The notes under the pieces were generated by a model, which saw only the letters and a program-made list of their open reading frames with translations, made no database searches and was not told the origin of the DNA. The translations under genes were made by a program, and so were the position numbers. From CAYFPS01 sp964345075 (GTDB lineage: Bacteria > CAIWAD01), in assembly GCA_964345075.1 (NCBI GenBank), contig CAYFPS010000012.1, positions 1 through 64,000 of the forward strand: a DNA stretch of 64,000 nucleotides. Direction: 5' to 3'. This document shows positions 33,461 through 41,599 of the stretch, one piece after another (positions within the stretch are counted from its first letter, which is position 1; every line of letters starts with the position of its first letter).

Positions 33461-33578
33461 AGGCCAGTGGGGCAGTTGTCGACGCAGTCGGCAAATGGCC
33501 CCTGGCGAAGTGCCGACTTGTCGGCACGGCTCCTACCCGATCAAGTGCCGATTAATCGGCACGCAGAGCGGGTAGACC
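33461..33578. repeat. Dispersed structured repeat, copy A
   Basis: This 118-bp element is nearly identical to 44554-44672. It contains hairpin 1 (GTGCCGAC-TT-GTCGGCAC, 33510-33527) and hairpin 2 (GTGCCGAT-TA-ATCGGCAC), the latter nested in an outer CTACCCG/CGGGTAG pairing. Outside hairpin 1 I see a single base difference from copy B. Hairpin 1 differs completely in stem sequence between copies yet pairs in both. The right end overlaps the truA coding 3' end. No transposase or terminal duplication is visible. Confidence 0.93.
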
Positions 33579-34355
33579 TGTGGCAAAATCATCATAGATC
33601 ACGCGATCCAGATAAAGCCCCTGCGGCGGGGCAATCTGTCCACAGGCCGCTCGTTCACCACTTTTGATCAGCTCCGCCATGTGATCCGGCGCAAAGCGAC
33701 CCCGCCCGATATCGTGCAGGGTTCCGGCCAGCGCCCTGACCATGCTGTGCAGAAAGCGATCACAGCTGACGCGAAAGATCAGTTCAGGCCCTTCTTCATG
33801 CAGTTCCGCATGGCGAAACTCGCACCAGGCCGTGGGCGGCAGGGATTTGCTTACGCAAAAGGCCCTGCAATCCTGCCTGCCATGTAGCGGCTTCAGCGCC
33901 TGGCGCATGGCCGCCGTGTCAAGTTCATAGGTCGTGCACCAGGCCTGATTGCGCCGGAACGGGCTTGCACCGCGATGCAGGCGGTACTCGTACTCCCTTG
34001 CCCGGGCACTGAAACGCGCAGAAAAGCCCTCGGGCCTTTCGTCAACTCGCCGGACCAGAATGTCCTCGGGCACCAGGCGCTTCAAGCCGCGAAAGAGTTC
34101 ATCGGCCGATCGCTTCGATGTGGTCTCGAAGCTGCAGAGGCTGGCCCGCGCGTGCACGCCCGTGTCCGTGCGCCCTGCACCCGTCAGACTAACAGGGTGA
34201 TCCATGATCCGCGCGCAAAGCGCCGTCAATTCACCCTGAACCGTGCGTGCATCCGGTTGAATCTGCCAACCAAGAAAGCCCGATCCATCGTAGGCGATCT
34301 CGATGGATAACACTCGCTTCGGCGTTTCGCTGTCGGGGATTGGCCCGCGTTTCAT
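33552..34355 (-). CDS. truA: tRNA pseudouridine synthase A
   Basis: The 267-aa protein has the TruA domains: VLSIEIAYDGSGFLGWQIQPDARTVQGEL, catalytic D64 in GAGRTDTGVHA, RFSARAREYEYRL, and FLHSMVRALAGTLHDIGRG near the end. It makes pseudouridine at positions 38-40 of tRNA anticodon arms. I chose ATG 34355 by family length; CAGGGA lies unusually close before it. The C-terminal ALRAD and the stop codon are encoded by the dispersed repeat at 33461-33578, so the native 3' end has probably been replaced by repeat sequence. It starts the long minus-strand run. Confidence 0.95.
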   Translation of the reverse strand: MKRGPIPDSETPKRVLSIEIAYDGSGFLGWQIQPDARTVQGELTALCARIMDHPVSLTGAGRTDTGVHARASLCSFETTSKRSADELFRGLKRLVPEDILVRRVDERPEGFSARFSARAREYEYRLHRGASPFRRNQAWCTTYELDTAAMRQALKPLHGRQDCRAFCVSKSLPPTAWCEFRHAELHEEGPELIFRVSCDRFLHSMVRALAGTLHDIGRGRFAPDHMAELIKSGERAACGQIAPPQGLYLDRVIYDDFATGLPALRAD

Positions 34356-34509
34356 TCCCTGTTCAGTGCAATAAGGTGATGCAGCCAATAAATGTACCAC
34401 TCCGGCAGGGCCATGACAAAACCGGGCGGCATTTGGCAAAGCCAACAGGATGCAAACAGAAAAAAACCACATTGGTCCTTCACACCGAATCAAAAGAAGA
34501 GGGCCATCC

Positions 34510-35973
34510 GTGCATAATCTGAGCTTCCCTTGCCTGCTTGGTGGGCTGATTTTCCTGTCGAGCAGTGCGTTTGCCCGAAATGTCATTGTGATGATCAGTG
34601 ACGGCGCCAGCATCGGCACATGGGATGCGGGCAGTCTGGCCCTCCATGGCGAACGAACGGCCTCTACTTTTTACGGTGAAGACTGGATCAAGCTGCTGAT
34701 GACGACCCGGCCGCTGGAGGGCCGGCTTGACAGCGCTGGAACAGTGGCATCGATCCCGCTTTGGGAAGACGACAAGGCCTGGCAGCTGGAAGCCTATTCG
34801 CAGGAAGAGGGTTACCTGCGTCAGGGGGCGACGGATTCGGCGGCGGCGGCCACGGCCATGTCCAGTGGGCGCAAGACCTGTCGCGGCGCGATCAACTGGG
34901 GACCGGCCACTGCCGAAGAAGGCGCAGCCATCACGCCAAATCTCCCCGAGCTGGCTGATCAGGCAGGTCTGGCCGTCGGTACTGTCAGCACAGTGCAATG
35001 GGCGCACGCGACTCCGGCCGGCTTCAGCAACGCGCATCAGGCCAGCCGCGGCAACTATGCGAGCATTTCCCGGCAGATGCTCGAAGGCGGCGTGATGGAC
35101 CTGATCATGGGCGCCGGGCACCCGGAATTCGATAACAATGCGCGCCCGGTTGCCACTCTGGCCGAAAGCAATGCGGATCGCAGCAAGCGCCATCGCTATG
35201 TGGGCGGTGTGGACAGCTGGCATGCATTGAAGGACGGCACACACGCAGGTGGCTGGCTATTGCTGGAAAACCTGCATGAATTCACCGCGCTGGCTGAAGG
35301 CCGCCTCGGCTGGAATGGACCGCTTTTGGCCACGGCGCGGGTCGCCAGCACCATGCAGCAGGGGCGGGATGGCTACGCGGCAACAGACAAGCCCTTTGAG
35401 GATGAATTGAACGAAGGAATCCCGGGCCTGGACCTGATGAGCCTGGGAGCCTTGAATCACCTGCACGGCCTTTCACCGGAAGGTTTCTTCCTGCAGATCG
35501 AAGGCGGTGCCGTAGACTGGGCCGCCCATGGAAACATGGCCTCGCGCATTGTGGAAGAGCAGGTTGATTTTGAAAAGGCTGTGGACACGGTCACAAACTG
35601 GATTGAAGACCATGGTGGCTGGGAAAGAAACCTGCTGATTGTGACAACCGATCACGGCAATGCCATGCCACAGGGTCCGGATTCAGGCAGCCAGGCCTTT
35701 GACCGAATTGAAAAGGACGATTTGTATCACGGCCAATTTGTCGAAGGTGAAAACGAAGCTGGTCTGCGTTTCTGGAGCACGAGTCACACCGTTGAGCTCG
35801 TGCCGCTTTTTGTCAGGGGCAAGGGTGCCGAAGGCTTCAGAAAAATGAGCACGGGTCGTGATCGCCACTTTGGCAGGATTTACACAGACTGGGCAAAGGC
35901 TGGTTTCAACGGCAACTATGTAGACAACACGGCAATCTTCAATGTGGTTGCGCCATTGCTCGAAAAGGACTGA
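34510..35973 (+). CDS. Secreted alkaline phosphatase family protein
   Basis: The 487-aa protein starts at GTG 34510, with AAGAAGAGGG upstream, followed by a signal peptide (FPCLLGGLIFLSSSAFA). The alkaline phosphatase core is visible: metal ligand D31 in VIVMISDGAS, nucleophile S110 in GATDSAAAATAMSSG, FFLQIEGGAVDWAAHGN, VTTDHGN and STSHTVELVPLFV with the last Zn histidine. It hydrolyses phosphate monoesters in the periplasm or outside. A longer frame upstream of the GTG lacks a signal. It is followed by a TetR gene on the same strand. One TGTATCAC lies at 35723. The 154 bp between truA and this gene hold a divergent promoter region with no clear boxes. Confidence 0.93.
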   Translation: MHNLSFPCLLGGLIFLSSSAFARNVIVMISDGASIGTWDAGSLALHGERTASTFYGEDWIKLLMTTRPLEGRLDSAGTVASIPLWEDDKAWQLEAYSQEEGYLRQGATDSAAAATAMSSGRKTCRGAINWGPATAEEGAAITPNLPELADQAGLAVGTVSTVQWAHATPAGFSNAHQASRGNYASISRQMLEGGVMDLIMGAGHPEFDNNARPVATLAESNADRSKRHRYVGGVDSWHALKDGTHAGGWLLLENLHEFTALAEGRLGWNGPLLATARVASTMQQGRDGYAATDKPFEDELNEGIPGLDLMSLGALNHLHGLSPEGFFLQIEGGAVDWAAHGNMASRIVEEQVDFEKAVDTVTNWIEDHGGWERNLLIVTTDHGNAMPQGPDSGSQAFDRIEKDDLYHGQFVEGENEAGLRFWSTSHTVELVPLFVRGKGAEGFRKMSTGRDRHFGRIYTDWAKAGFNGNYVDNTAIFNVVAPLLEKD

Positions 35974-36040
35974 AACTGATTGAAGCTTCAGTTTTGATCG
36001 GCCTTACCTATTTTGTCGCAGGTGAACGCACGAGGATCCA

Positions 36041-36613
36041 ATGAGAACGAAGAGCGGTGACAAGCACGCGGATATCCTGAAGGCGGCGGTGAAAGTCTTT
36101 GCCGAAGATGGATTTGCGGAAGCCAAGGTGGCCACGATTGCCCGGGTTGCCGGCGTGGCAACGGGCAGCGTCTACAACTACTTCGACAGCAAGGAAGACC
36201 TGCTGCATTCCATTTTTCATCGCATGTGGACGCACCTGCTGGCCGATTTGAGTGAGCTTGCCCGTGATACATCCTTAAGTGGCGAAGACCGCTTTACACG
36301 AATGGTCGACTCGGTCTTTGATCATTTTTCCAGTGATGCCAATCTCTCGCGCGTTTTCGTCAACGAACAGAGCTTCTGGATGCACCGCTGGGAGGGCGAC
36401 CTGGCAACGCTGTATCACGAATTCATGCGGCTGCTGGGTGAGACATTGAAAGACGCGGGGCTGAAGCCCGGCCTTGAACCGGAAATCGTGCGCTATCTCT
36501 TCTTTGGAGCTGTTCGCCAGCTGATCCACCTGTGGGCCGACCCGGCCTGCCCCTTCAGTCGGGAAGAGGCGCGTGGTCAGGTCATTCTGATGCTGAAGGC
36601 CCTCAGCGCTTGA
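36041..36613 (+). CDS. TetR/AcrR family transcriptional regulator
   Basis: The 190-aa protein has an N-terminal helix-turn-helix (HADILKAAVKVFAEDGFAEAKVATIARVAGVATGSVYNYFDSKEDLL, residues 8-52) and a helical ligand domain. This resembles the FadR/YsiA-type fatty-acyl-CoA regulators, but the ligand is unknown. GAGG lies about 6 nt before the ATG. Its 3' end overlaps the convergent trpS 3' end by 11 bp, so the two mRNAs are partly antisense. Octamers lie at 36264 and 36411. Confidence 0.93.
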   Translation: MRTKSGDKHADILKAAVKVFAEDGFAEAKVATIARVAGVATGSVYNYFDSKEDLLHSIFHRMWTHLLADLSELARDTSLSGEDRFTRMVDSVFDHFSSDANLSRVFVNEQSFWMHRWEGDLATLYHEFMRLLGETLKDAGLKPGLEPEIVRYLFFGAVRQLIHLWADPACPFSREEARGQVILMLKALSA

Positions 36614-37640
36614 TCTGGACAAAGCCCACCTTGCGATAGACCTTGTCGAGAATGCGGCGGGCACGGTTTCGTGCAGCCTCCGCACCCTTTTCCAGATTCA
36701 TCTCCAAGCCCTTGCGATCCGCCAGAATATCCTTGTAGCGCTGCTGGATCGGCTCCAGGTAGGCGACCATCGCATCACCCAGTTCCTGCTTGAAAGGCCC
36801 GTAGCCCTTTCCCTGAAAGCGCTCTTCCTGTGATTCAAAACTCTCGCCCGTGACAGCCTGCATCAGGGTCATCAGGTTGGACACGCCCGCACGCTCTTCC
36901 GGATTGTAGCTGATGCTGTCACCGGAATCCGTCACGGCGCGGCGCAGCTTGGCGCGGATCACATCAGGCGGATCGAGCAGGTTGAGACTGGCGTTGGGAT
37001 CCTCGTCGCTCTTGGACATTTTCGCGTTCGGGTCCTGCAGGCTCATCACGCGGGCACCATCACTGCGCTTGGGGATGAGTGGATCTGGCACGGTGAAGGT
37101 CTCGCTGTACATGCCATTGAACTTCTGCGCCAGATCACGCGTCAGCTCCAGATGCTGCTTTTGGTCTTCACCCACCGGCACGAAGTCAGCATTATAGAGC
37201 AGAATGTCTGCAGCCATCAACACCGGATAGTTGAGCAGTCCCGCGTTCAGGTTCTTCTCGTGTTTGCGTGATTTATCCTTGAACTGAGTCATGCGCTGCA
37301 GCTGACCCAGTGGCGTGATACAATTGAGAATCCAGGCCAGCTCCGCGTGTTGCGGCACATGGCTCTGGATAAAGATCGTGTTACGATCCGGGTCGATTCC
37401 ACAGGCCATGTAGAGCGCCAGAAACTCAAGGCAACGCTTGCGCAGATCGGCAGGCTTCTGGTAGACCGTGATCGCATGCAGGTCAACCAGCATGTAAAAG
37501 CATTCGTAATCATCCTGCATGGCGCGCCAGGCTTTGAGGGCGCCAAGATAATTGCCAATCATCAACTGGCCGGATGGTTGAATGCCTGAAAGGACTACAG
37601 GCTTGCGTTCGGGCCTGGAGGCGGGTGTCGCGTCACTCAT
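36603..37640 (-). CDS. trpS: Tryptophan-tRNA ligase
   Basis: The 345-aa protein has the class I signatures QPSGQLMIGNYLGA (HIGH equivalent, about 21-34) and KMSKS at 207-211. Other family motifs are ADILLYNADFVPVGEDQKQHLELTRDLA and YGPFKQELGDAM. It charges tRNA-Trp. ATG 37640 has AAGGA about 8 nt upstream; the longer frame to 37925 runs into the neighbour and is rejected. It is last in the exporter-LolA-ADH-trpS run. One GTGATACA lies at 37315. Confidence 0.97.
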   Translation of the reverse strand: MSDATPASRPERKPVVLSGIQPSGQLMIGNYLGALKAWRAMQDDYECFYMLVDLHAITVYQKPADLRKRCLEFLALYMACGIDPDRNTIFIQSHVPQHAELAWILNCITPLGQLQRMTQFKDKSRKHEKNLNAGLLNYPVLMAADILLYNADFVPVGEDQKQHLELTRDLAQKFNGMYSETFTVPDPLIPKRSDGARVMSLQDPNAKMSKSDEDPNASLNLLDPPDVIRAKLRRAVTDSGDSISYNPEERAGVSNLMTLMQAVTGESFESQEERFQGKGYGPFKQELGDAMVAYLEPIQQRYKDILADRKGLEMNLEKGAEAARNRARRILDKVYRKVGFVQIKR

Positions 37641-37656
37641 TGGGCTTCCTTGAAAA

Positions 37657-38820
37657 TCACAGGATTGTATCACGGGAATAAGTCTTCTGCTGTCCCCAGA
37701 GCACGGCCGTTGCCGCTGCGTTGTCAGCTGCCGGGGCGTGATCCGCTTCAGCAAGACCCAGCTCCGAAAGACTTGCCGGTGCGCCAATCTTGCGATACCA
37801 GGCCTCCAGGGCCTTGATGGCTTCATTGGCCGATTCACGAAGAGTTGCAGCAGTCGGAAAGTCAAAGACCTTCTGGCCAAAACGGGCCAGCCTTGCAGCG
37901 AAGCCGATCTCATCGGGCTGCTCAAGTCGCCAGCGAAGCCAGCCAGGAAAGAGAGCCGAGAGCCCCGCGCCGTGTGCTACATCAAACAAGGCCGAAAGCG
38001 AGTGCTCGATCATGTGAACAGGAAAGGCCGGAGAGCCAAGACCCGCGCTGGTCACTCCATTCAGCGCCAAGGTGGCCGACCACATGAAGTCACCACGAGC
38101 CTCAAGATCATGTGAGTCCACAGCGAGACGCTGTGAAACATCAACCAAAGTCCGGAAGATCGCTTCCTTGAGCTCAAGCTGTAACACGGGTTTTTCGATT
38201 GCCGTGTTGAAGTAGGGTTCCATCATGTGGGCAAAGGCATCGCTGAGTCCGTTGGCGGACTGCTCTGGCGGCAGGCTATTGGTAAGCGAAGGAATAAGCA
38301 GGCTGAGTTTTGGATAGACGAGAGGCGAACTGAAGAAGTACTTCTCGCTGGTCGCCTCGTTGGTAACCACACTGCCGCCGTTCATCTCACTTCCCGTGGC
38401 CGCCAAAGTCAGCACAATTTCAAGCGGCAGGGCATTTGTCACCGGTGCTTTACCGATAAAGAAATCCCAGACATCACCCGTGTGATACACACCGGCACAA
38501 ACGGCCTTGGCACTATCCAGTACGCTCCCCCCGCCAACAGCAAGGACAAGCTCAGCCTTGTGCTCGCGAGCAAGCGTGATGCCTTCCCGCACGTGATCAA
38601 TCACAGGATTCGGCTTGACGCCCTCCTGCAGGGCCACATTGCAGCCAGCCGCTTCCAGAATCTGCAGTACCTGATCCAGCAGGCCGCTCTTTCTGGCGTG
38701 TGATACACCGGTAATGAGCAGCACACGTTTTCCGATTGCGGCGCATTCGGCTCCCAGCTCCTGTAGCAGGTCTTCGCCAAATCGAATCCGCGTTGGATTA
38801 TGAAACTGAAAGGTCTTCAT
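37657..38820 (-). CDS. Iron-containing alcohol dehydrogenase (YqhD/BdhA-like)
   Basis: The 387-aa protein has an N-terminal nucleotide-binding domain (MKTFQFHNPTRIRFGEDLL, LVLAVGGGSVLDSAKAVCAG, and the YqhD-like VYHTGDVWDFF). The metal domain shows D and H in GLSDAFAHMMEPYF and two H in HMIEHSLSALFDVAHGAGLS, matching the Asp-His-His-His set of group III dehydrogenases. It probably reduces aldehydes with NADPH, as YqhD does. The start overlaps the LolA-like stop by 4 nt (ATGA). Three octamers (37666, 38482, 38700) lie inside. Confidence 0.94.
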   Translation of the reverse strand: MKTFQFHNPTRIRFGEDLLQELGAECAAIGKRVLLITGVSHARKSGLLDQVLQILEAAGCNVALQEGVKPNPVIDHVREGITLAREHKAELVLAVGGGSVLDSAKAVCAGVYHTGDVWDFFIGKAPVTNALPLEIVLTLAATGSEMNGGSVVTNEATSEKYFFSSPLVYPKLSLLIPSLTNSLPPEQSANGLSDAFAHMMEPYFNTAIEKPVLQLELKEAIFRTLVDVSQRLAVDSHDLEARGDFMWSATLALNGVTSAGLGSPAFPVHMIEHSLSALFDVAHGAGLSALFPGWLRWRLEQPDEIGFAARLARFGQKVFDFPTAATLRESANEAIKALEAWYRKIGAPASLSELGLAEADHAPAADNAAATAVLWGQQKTYSRDTIL

Positions 38821-39491
38821 TTTGCGCCGTCGTCCTTCAATTTCCACTCATGCCTGTCCAGCACCATACTGATCCGGCCATCGCCTTCACGGCTCTCGCG
38901 CCGTCGCCTCATTGGCGTGCGAAGGCGCTCGTAGAACTCCTGCAGATCGTCCTTAAGACTCATTCGAAGCTCCACCCTTTCAGGTAGCCAGGCATCCGGT
39001 GCAACCTCAACCCAGCTGTTCACCAGCGAAAGCGCTTCCAAGGTATCACTCTGCGTGATCACACGCGTATCCACGTGTGTCACAAGCCAGCGGGTCGTAT
39101 CCACTTGATAGCTCATGCGGGCAAAGAGGCCGCCGTCACGAAAAAGCCCCTGAACACGCAGGGGGCTTGATGCCGGTGCCGATTCAGGAAAGTCCAGCTC
39201 CGCTTCTGACAAGCCCTTGAAGAGGCTGTCCACCGTCCACATCATGGTGCGGCGAGGCAGGATCGCAAAGCCCTTTGCCTCAAAGCGGAAACTGTCGGGC
39301 GCTTGAAAGTGCACCTTCACCTTTTTGCCCTTGAGCTTCATGCCGGGCAGGTCGATATCCACCTTCATGCGCGCGTCCCATTCGGCAAAGCGGGACTGCC
39401 GCTCCTGCATGCGGGCCAGGACATCAGTCAGTTCAAGTGCCAGCGCTTGATTCGCCAGCAGCCAGAGTCCGATCAACAAATAGCGGATCAT
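38817..39491 (-). CDS. LolA-like outer-membrane lipoprotein sorting family protein
   Basis: The 224-aa protein has a signal peptide (IRYLLIGLWLLANQALA) and a LolA/LolB-type beta half-barrel: LTDVLARMQERQSRFAEWDARMKVDIDLPGMKLKGKKVKVHFQAPDSFRFEAKGFAILP, then YQVDTTRWLVTHVDTRV. The late part has an Arg-rich insertion (RLRTPMRRRRESRE). It may carry lipids or lipoproteins through the periplasm. ATG 39491 overlaps the permease stop (TGATG), linking it to that exporter. This family is wider than true LolA, so the cargo is uncertain. Confidence 0.78.
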   Translation of the reverse strand: MIRYLLIGLWLLANQALALELTDVLARMQERQSRFAEWDARMKVDIDLPGMKLKGKKVKVHFQAPDSFRFEAKGFAILPRRTMMWTVDSLFKGLSEAELDFPESAPASSPLRVQGLFRDGGLFARMSYQVDTTRWLVTHVDTRVITQSDTLEALSLVNSWVEVAPDAWLPERVELRMSLKDDLQEFYERLRTPMRRRRESREGDGRISMVLDRHEWKLKDDGAK

Positions 39492-40330
39492 CAGGACAGC
39501 ATATCCTTTCGTAGAAAGACGAAAACGGAAAATCCCAAAAAGAGAAGATTCCAGCAGCTCAGCGTCAGCACGCTTTCCAGAATGGTTGCGGCAGGCAGGG
39601 GGTCTTCCAGGGCCAGACTCCACACATCAAAATGACTTGTGAAAAGCCAGGGACGAATTCCGTCAAAGAGCTCAAATGGCAGGTTGGACAGCGCCAGCAG
39701 GACGATGATGACGGCCATGCTGCCGACGATCGGGCCGATTGGGTGTTCGACGAAGGTGCCAACCATGAAGGCCAGGGAAGCGACCGTGCTCATGGCGACT
39801 GTGGCCAGCAGGTAGGCCAGCGCAAGCCGCGGAATGGCCCAGCTTTCGCCAAGAAGCACGATTCCCTCGTTACCCATGACCAGGACATCGCCCGAGCCCA
39901 TCAGCGCAAGGCCCACGCCGATGGAGACGATGCCAAGCAGGGCCACCAGGCTAACGGTGTAGGCCTGGGCGACGACGAACTTGCTCATCAACACTGGCAG
40001 GCGGCCGGGCGGGCGTGTCAGCCAAACGCGCCAGGTGCCACGGACGGATTCACCCGAAAGGATATCGCCGGCCACCAGCGTGATCAGAAAGGGTATGTGC
40101 ACCCAGAGGAAGTTCATGACGATGACGGCCGACGTGTAGCCGTTCATCACGCTGCCAATAATCAGGAACTGCTCTTCCAGGCCCTGAAGAAACTGGCGCT
40201 CCAGCGCTTCGCCGCCTGAGGCCAGGCCCCAGATGATCAGCGGCACGACAACCAGAATGGCCAGGTAGCCGATTCCCGTTCGCCAGAGGCGAAGGGTTTT
40301 GGATAATTCTGCGTTGATCAGGGTCAGCAT
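39491..40330 (-). CDS. ABC-2 type transporter permease
   Basis: The 279-aa protein has six membrane spans: IGYLAILVVVPLIIWGLA, IVMNFLWVHIPFLITLVAGDI, VALLGIVSIGVGLAL, LATVAMSTVASLAFMVGTFV, IVGSMAVIIVLLALSNL and LLFLGFSVFVFL. GESVRGTWRVWLTRPPGRLPVLMSKFVVAQAY is the ABC-2 coupling region. The start is ATG 40330 (MLTLINAELSK); the frame continues upstream to 40459, but those codons are only the 12-bp repeat array. Its ATPase is encoded 291 bp upstream at 40622-41548. One operon is likely, but interrupted by repeats. Confidence 0.9.
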   Translation of the reverse strand: MLTLINAELSKTLRLWRTGIGYLAILVVVPLIIWGLASGGEALERQFLQGLEEQFLIIGSVMNGYTSAVIVMNFLWVHIPFLITLVAGDILSGESVRGTWRVWLTRPPGRLPVLMSKFVVAQAYTVSLVALLGIVSIGVGLALMGSGDVLVMGNEGIVLLGESWAIPRLALAYLLATVAMSTVASLAFMVGTFVEHPIGPIVGSMAVIIVLLALSNLPFELFDGIRPWLFTSHFDVWSLALEDPLPAATILESVLTLSCWNLLFLGFSVFVFLRKDMLS

Positions 40331-40347
40331 TGTTTGTCCGTCTTGTG

Positions 40348-40474
40348 GTTGTCCGACCAGTGGTCCGACCTGTCGTCCGACCTGTGGTCCGACCTGTGGT
40401 CCGACCAGTCGTCCGACCAGTGGTCGGACCAGAATTCCGTCGTCCACCCTCTCGTCCACCCCCTCGTCCGCCCA
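40348..40474. repeat. Array of about ten 12-bp units
   Basis: Seven clean units of GTGGTCCGACCA type run from 40348 to 40431. About three degenerate units (CGTCCACCCTCT type) follow to 40474. The unit is the reverse complement of that at 14603 and 14758. It lies 17 bp upstream of the permease ATG. It is read through as LVGRLVGPQVGPQVG in the false N-terminal extension. Confidence 0.9.
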
Positions 40475-40597
40475 GCCATCACCATAAGTAAAGCGATTGC
40501 TACATCCGCCCTGGTAAAGGGTTTAGCACGTATTTGGGCCTTCTCCGGCTTTTAGATCGGCAATTGCCAATTGTGTCGGCAAAGCTGGGATTGGGTC

Positions 40598-40621
40598 GTG
40601 GTCCGACCAGTGGTCCGACAA
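40598..40621. repeat. Two-unit copy of the 12-bp repeat
   Basis: GTGGTCCGACCA and GTGGTCCGACAA abut the stop codon of the ABC ATPase gene. Between here and 40474 there are about 120 bp without a recognised gene. Confidence 0.88.
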
Positions 40622-41548
40622 CTACCCCCCCGCCAACCGCAGCAGCAACTCTTCCAGATTGTCCGCTCGCCTCAGCTGACTGGGCGTAGCTCCTGCAGCC
40701 GTCAATTCTTCCAGCACTCGCTCTGCGGGAAAATCACTCGCCCGAAAGCTCAGGCCAAAGGGACGATCACTCAGGTCGCTCAGGTCCTGGCTAAGCCGGG
40801 AAAGCAGTGACCGACTGGCCGCCGCATGCCGCGTATGCAGCTCCCAGCGTGAACCGCCCATCTGACGGTATAGCTCTTCGATTGGGCCGTCAGCCAATTT
40901 GCGCCCGGCATGAATCACCATGACGCGATCGGCCAACTGCTCGACTTCGCTCAACAGGTGCGATGAAAAGAGCACGGCCATTCCATCTTCCCGGGCCAAG
41001 CGGTGAATCCACTCGCGCATGCTGCGCATACCGGGTGGATCCAGCCCGGTCATCGGTTCATCCAGAATCAGCAACTCCGGCCTGTGCACAATAGCCTGCG
41101 CCAGCCCCAGGCGCTGCTTCATCCCCTGACTGAACTGCTTGACAGGGTCCTTCGCCCGTCCGGCCAGACCAACCTGCTCAAGCACCTCGTCCACACGGGC
41201 CGGGTCCTCAAGGCCGCTCAGCCGCGCGAGTAGCAGCAGGTTCTGTCTGGCGCTCAAGTGCGGATACAGGTCCGCGCGCTCGATCAGTGCTCCCACCCAC
41301 GCCAGCACTTTGCGCGAACCACCCGGAAAGCCCTCACCCAGCAAATGAAATCGACCACTGTCCGGCCGGACCATCGAGAGCAGAATGCGCAGGGTCGTCG
41401 ACTTGCCGGCGCCATTAGCCCCCAGGAAGCCCAGCACTTCGCCTTGCTTCAGCTCAAAGGAAAAGGCGTCCAGAACCCTGCGTTCGCCATAGCTCTTGCA
41501 GAGGCCCTCTGCGCTAATCAATATTCTGGATGTTGATTTTATGTTCAC
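40622..41548 (-). CDS. ABC transporter ATP-binding protein
   Basis: With a GTG start at 41548 the product is about 308 aa. Walker A is GANGAGKS (43-50), signature FSQGMKQR (139-146), Walker B LLILDEP (159-165), switch SSHLLSEVEQLADR. The C-terminal 90 residues are a regulatory domain seen in drug or antibiotic exporters. The frame runs upstream to 41830, but that part overlaps the divergent gene at 41600 and shows no family similarity. The start is uncertain because no good ribosome site is visible. Its partner is the permease at 39491-40330. Confidence 0.9.
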   Translation of the reverse strand: MNIKSTSRILISAEGLCKSYGERRVLDAFSFELKQGEVLGFLGANGAGKSTTLRILLSMVRPDSGRFHLLGEGFPGGSRKVLAWVGALIERADLYPHLSARQNLLLLARLSGLEDPARVDEVLEQVGLAGRAKDPVKQFSQGMKQRLGLAQAIVHRPELLILDEPMTGLDPPGMRSMREWIHRLAREDGMAVLFSSHLLSEVEQLADRVMVIHAGRKLADGPIEELYRQMGGSRWELHTRHAAASRSLLSRLSQDLSDLSDRPFGLSFRASDFPAERVLEELTAAGATPSQLRRADNLEELLLRLAGG

Positions 41549-41599
41549 AAACTGAACTTCGCACTTTGATTCAGCTTTGGAAAATGCGATTGTTGGCAC

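Noticed and set aside
40331..40459. N-terminal extension of the ABC permease (LVGRLVGPQVG...)
   Set aside because: These codons are only the 12-bp array; MLTLINAELSK at 40330 gives a normal permease start.
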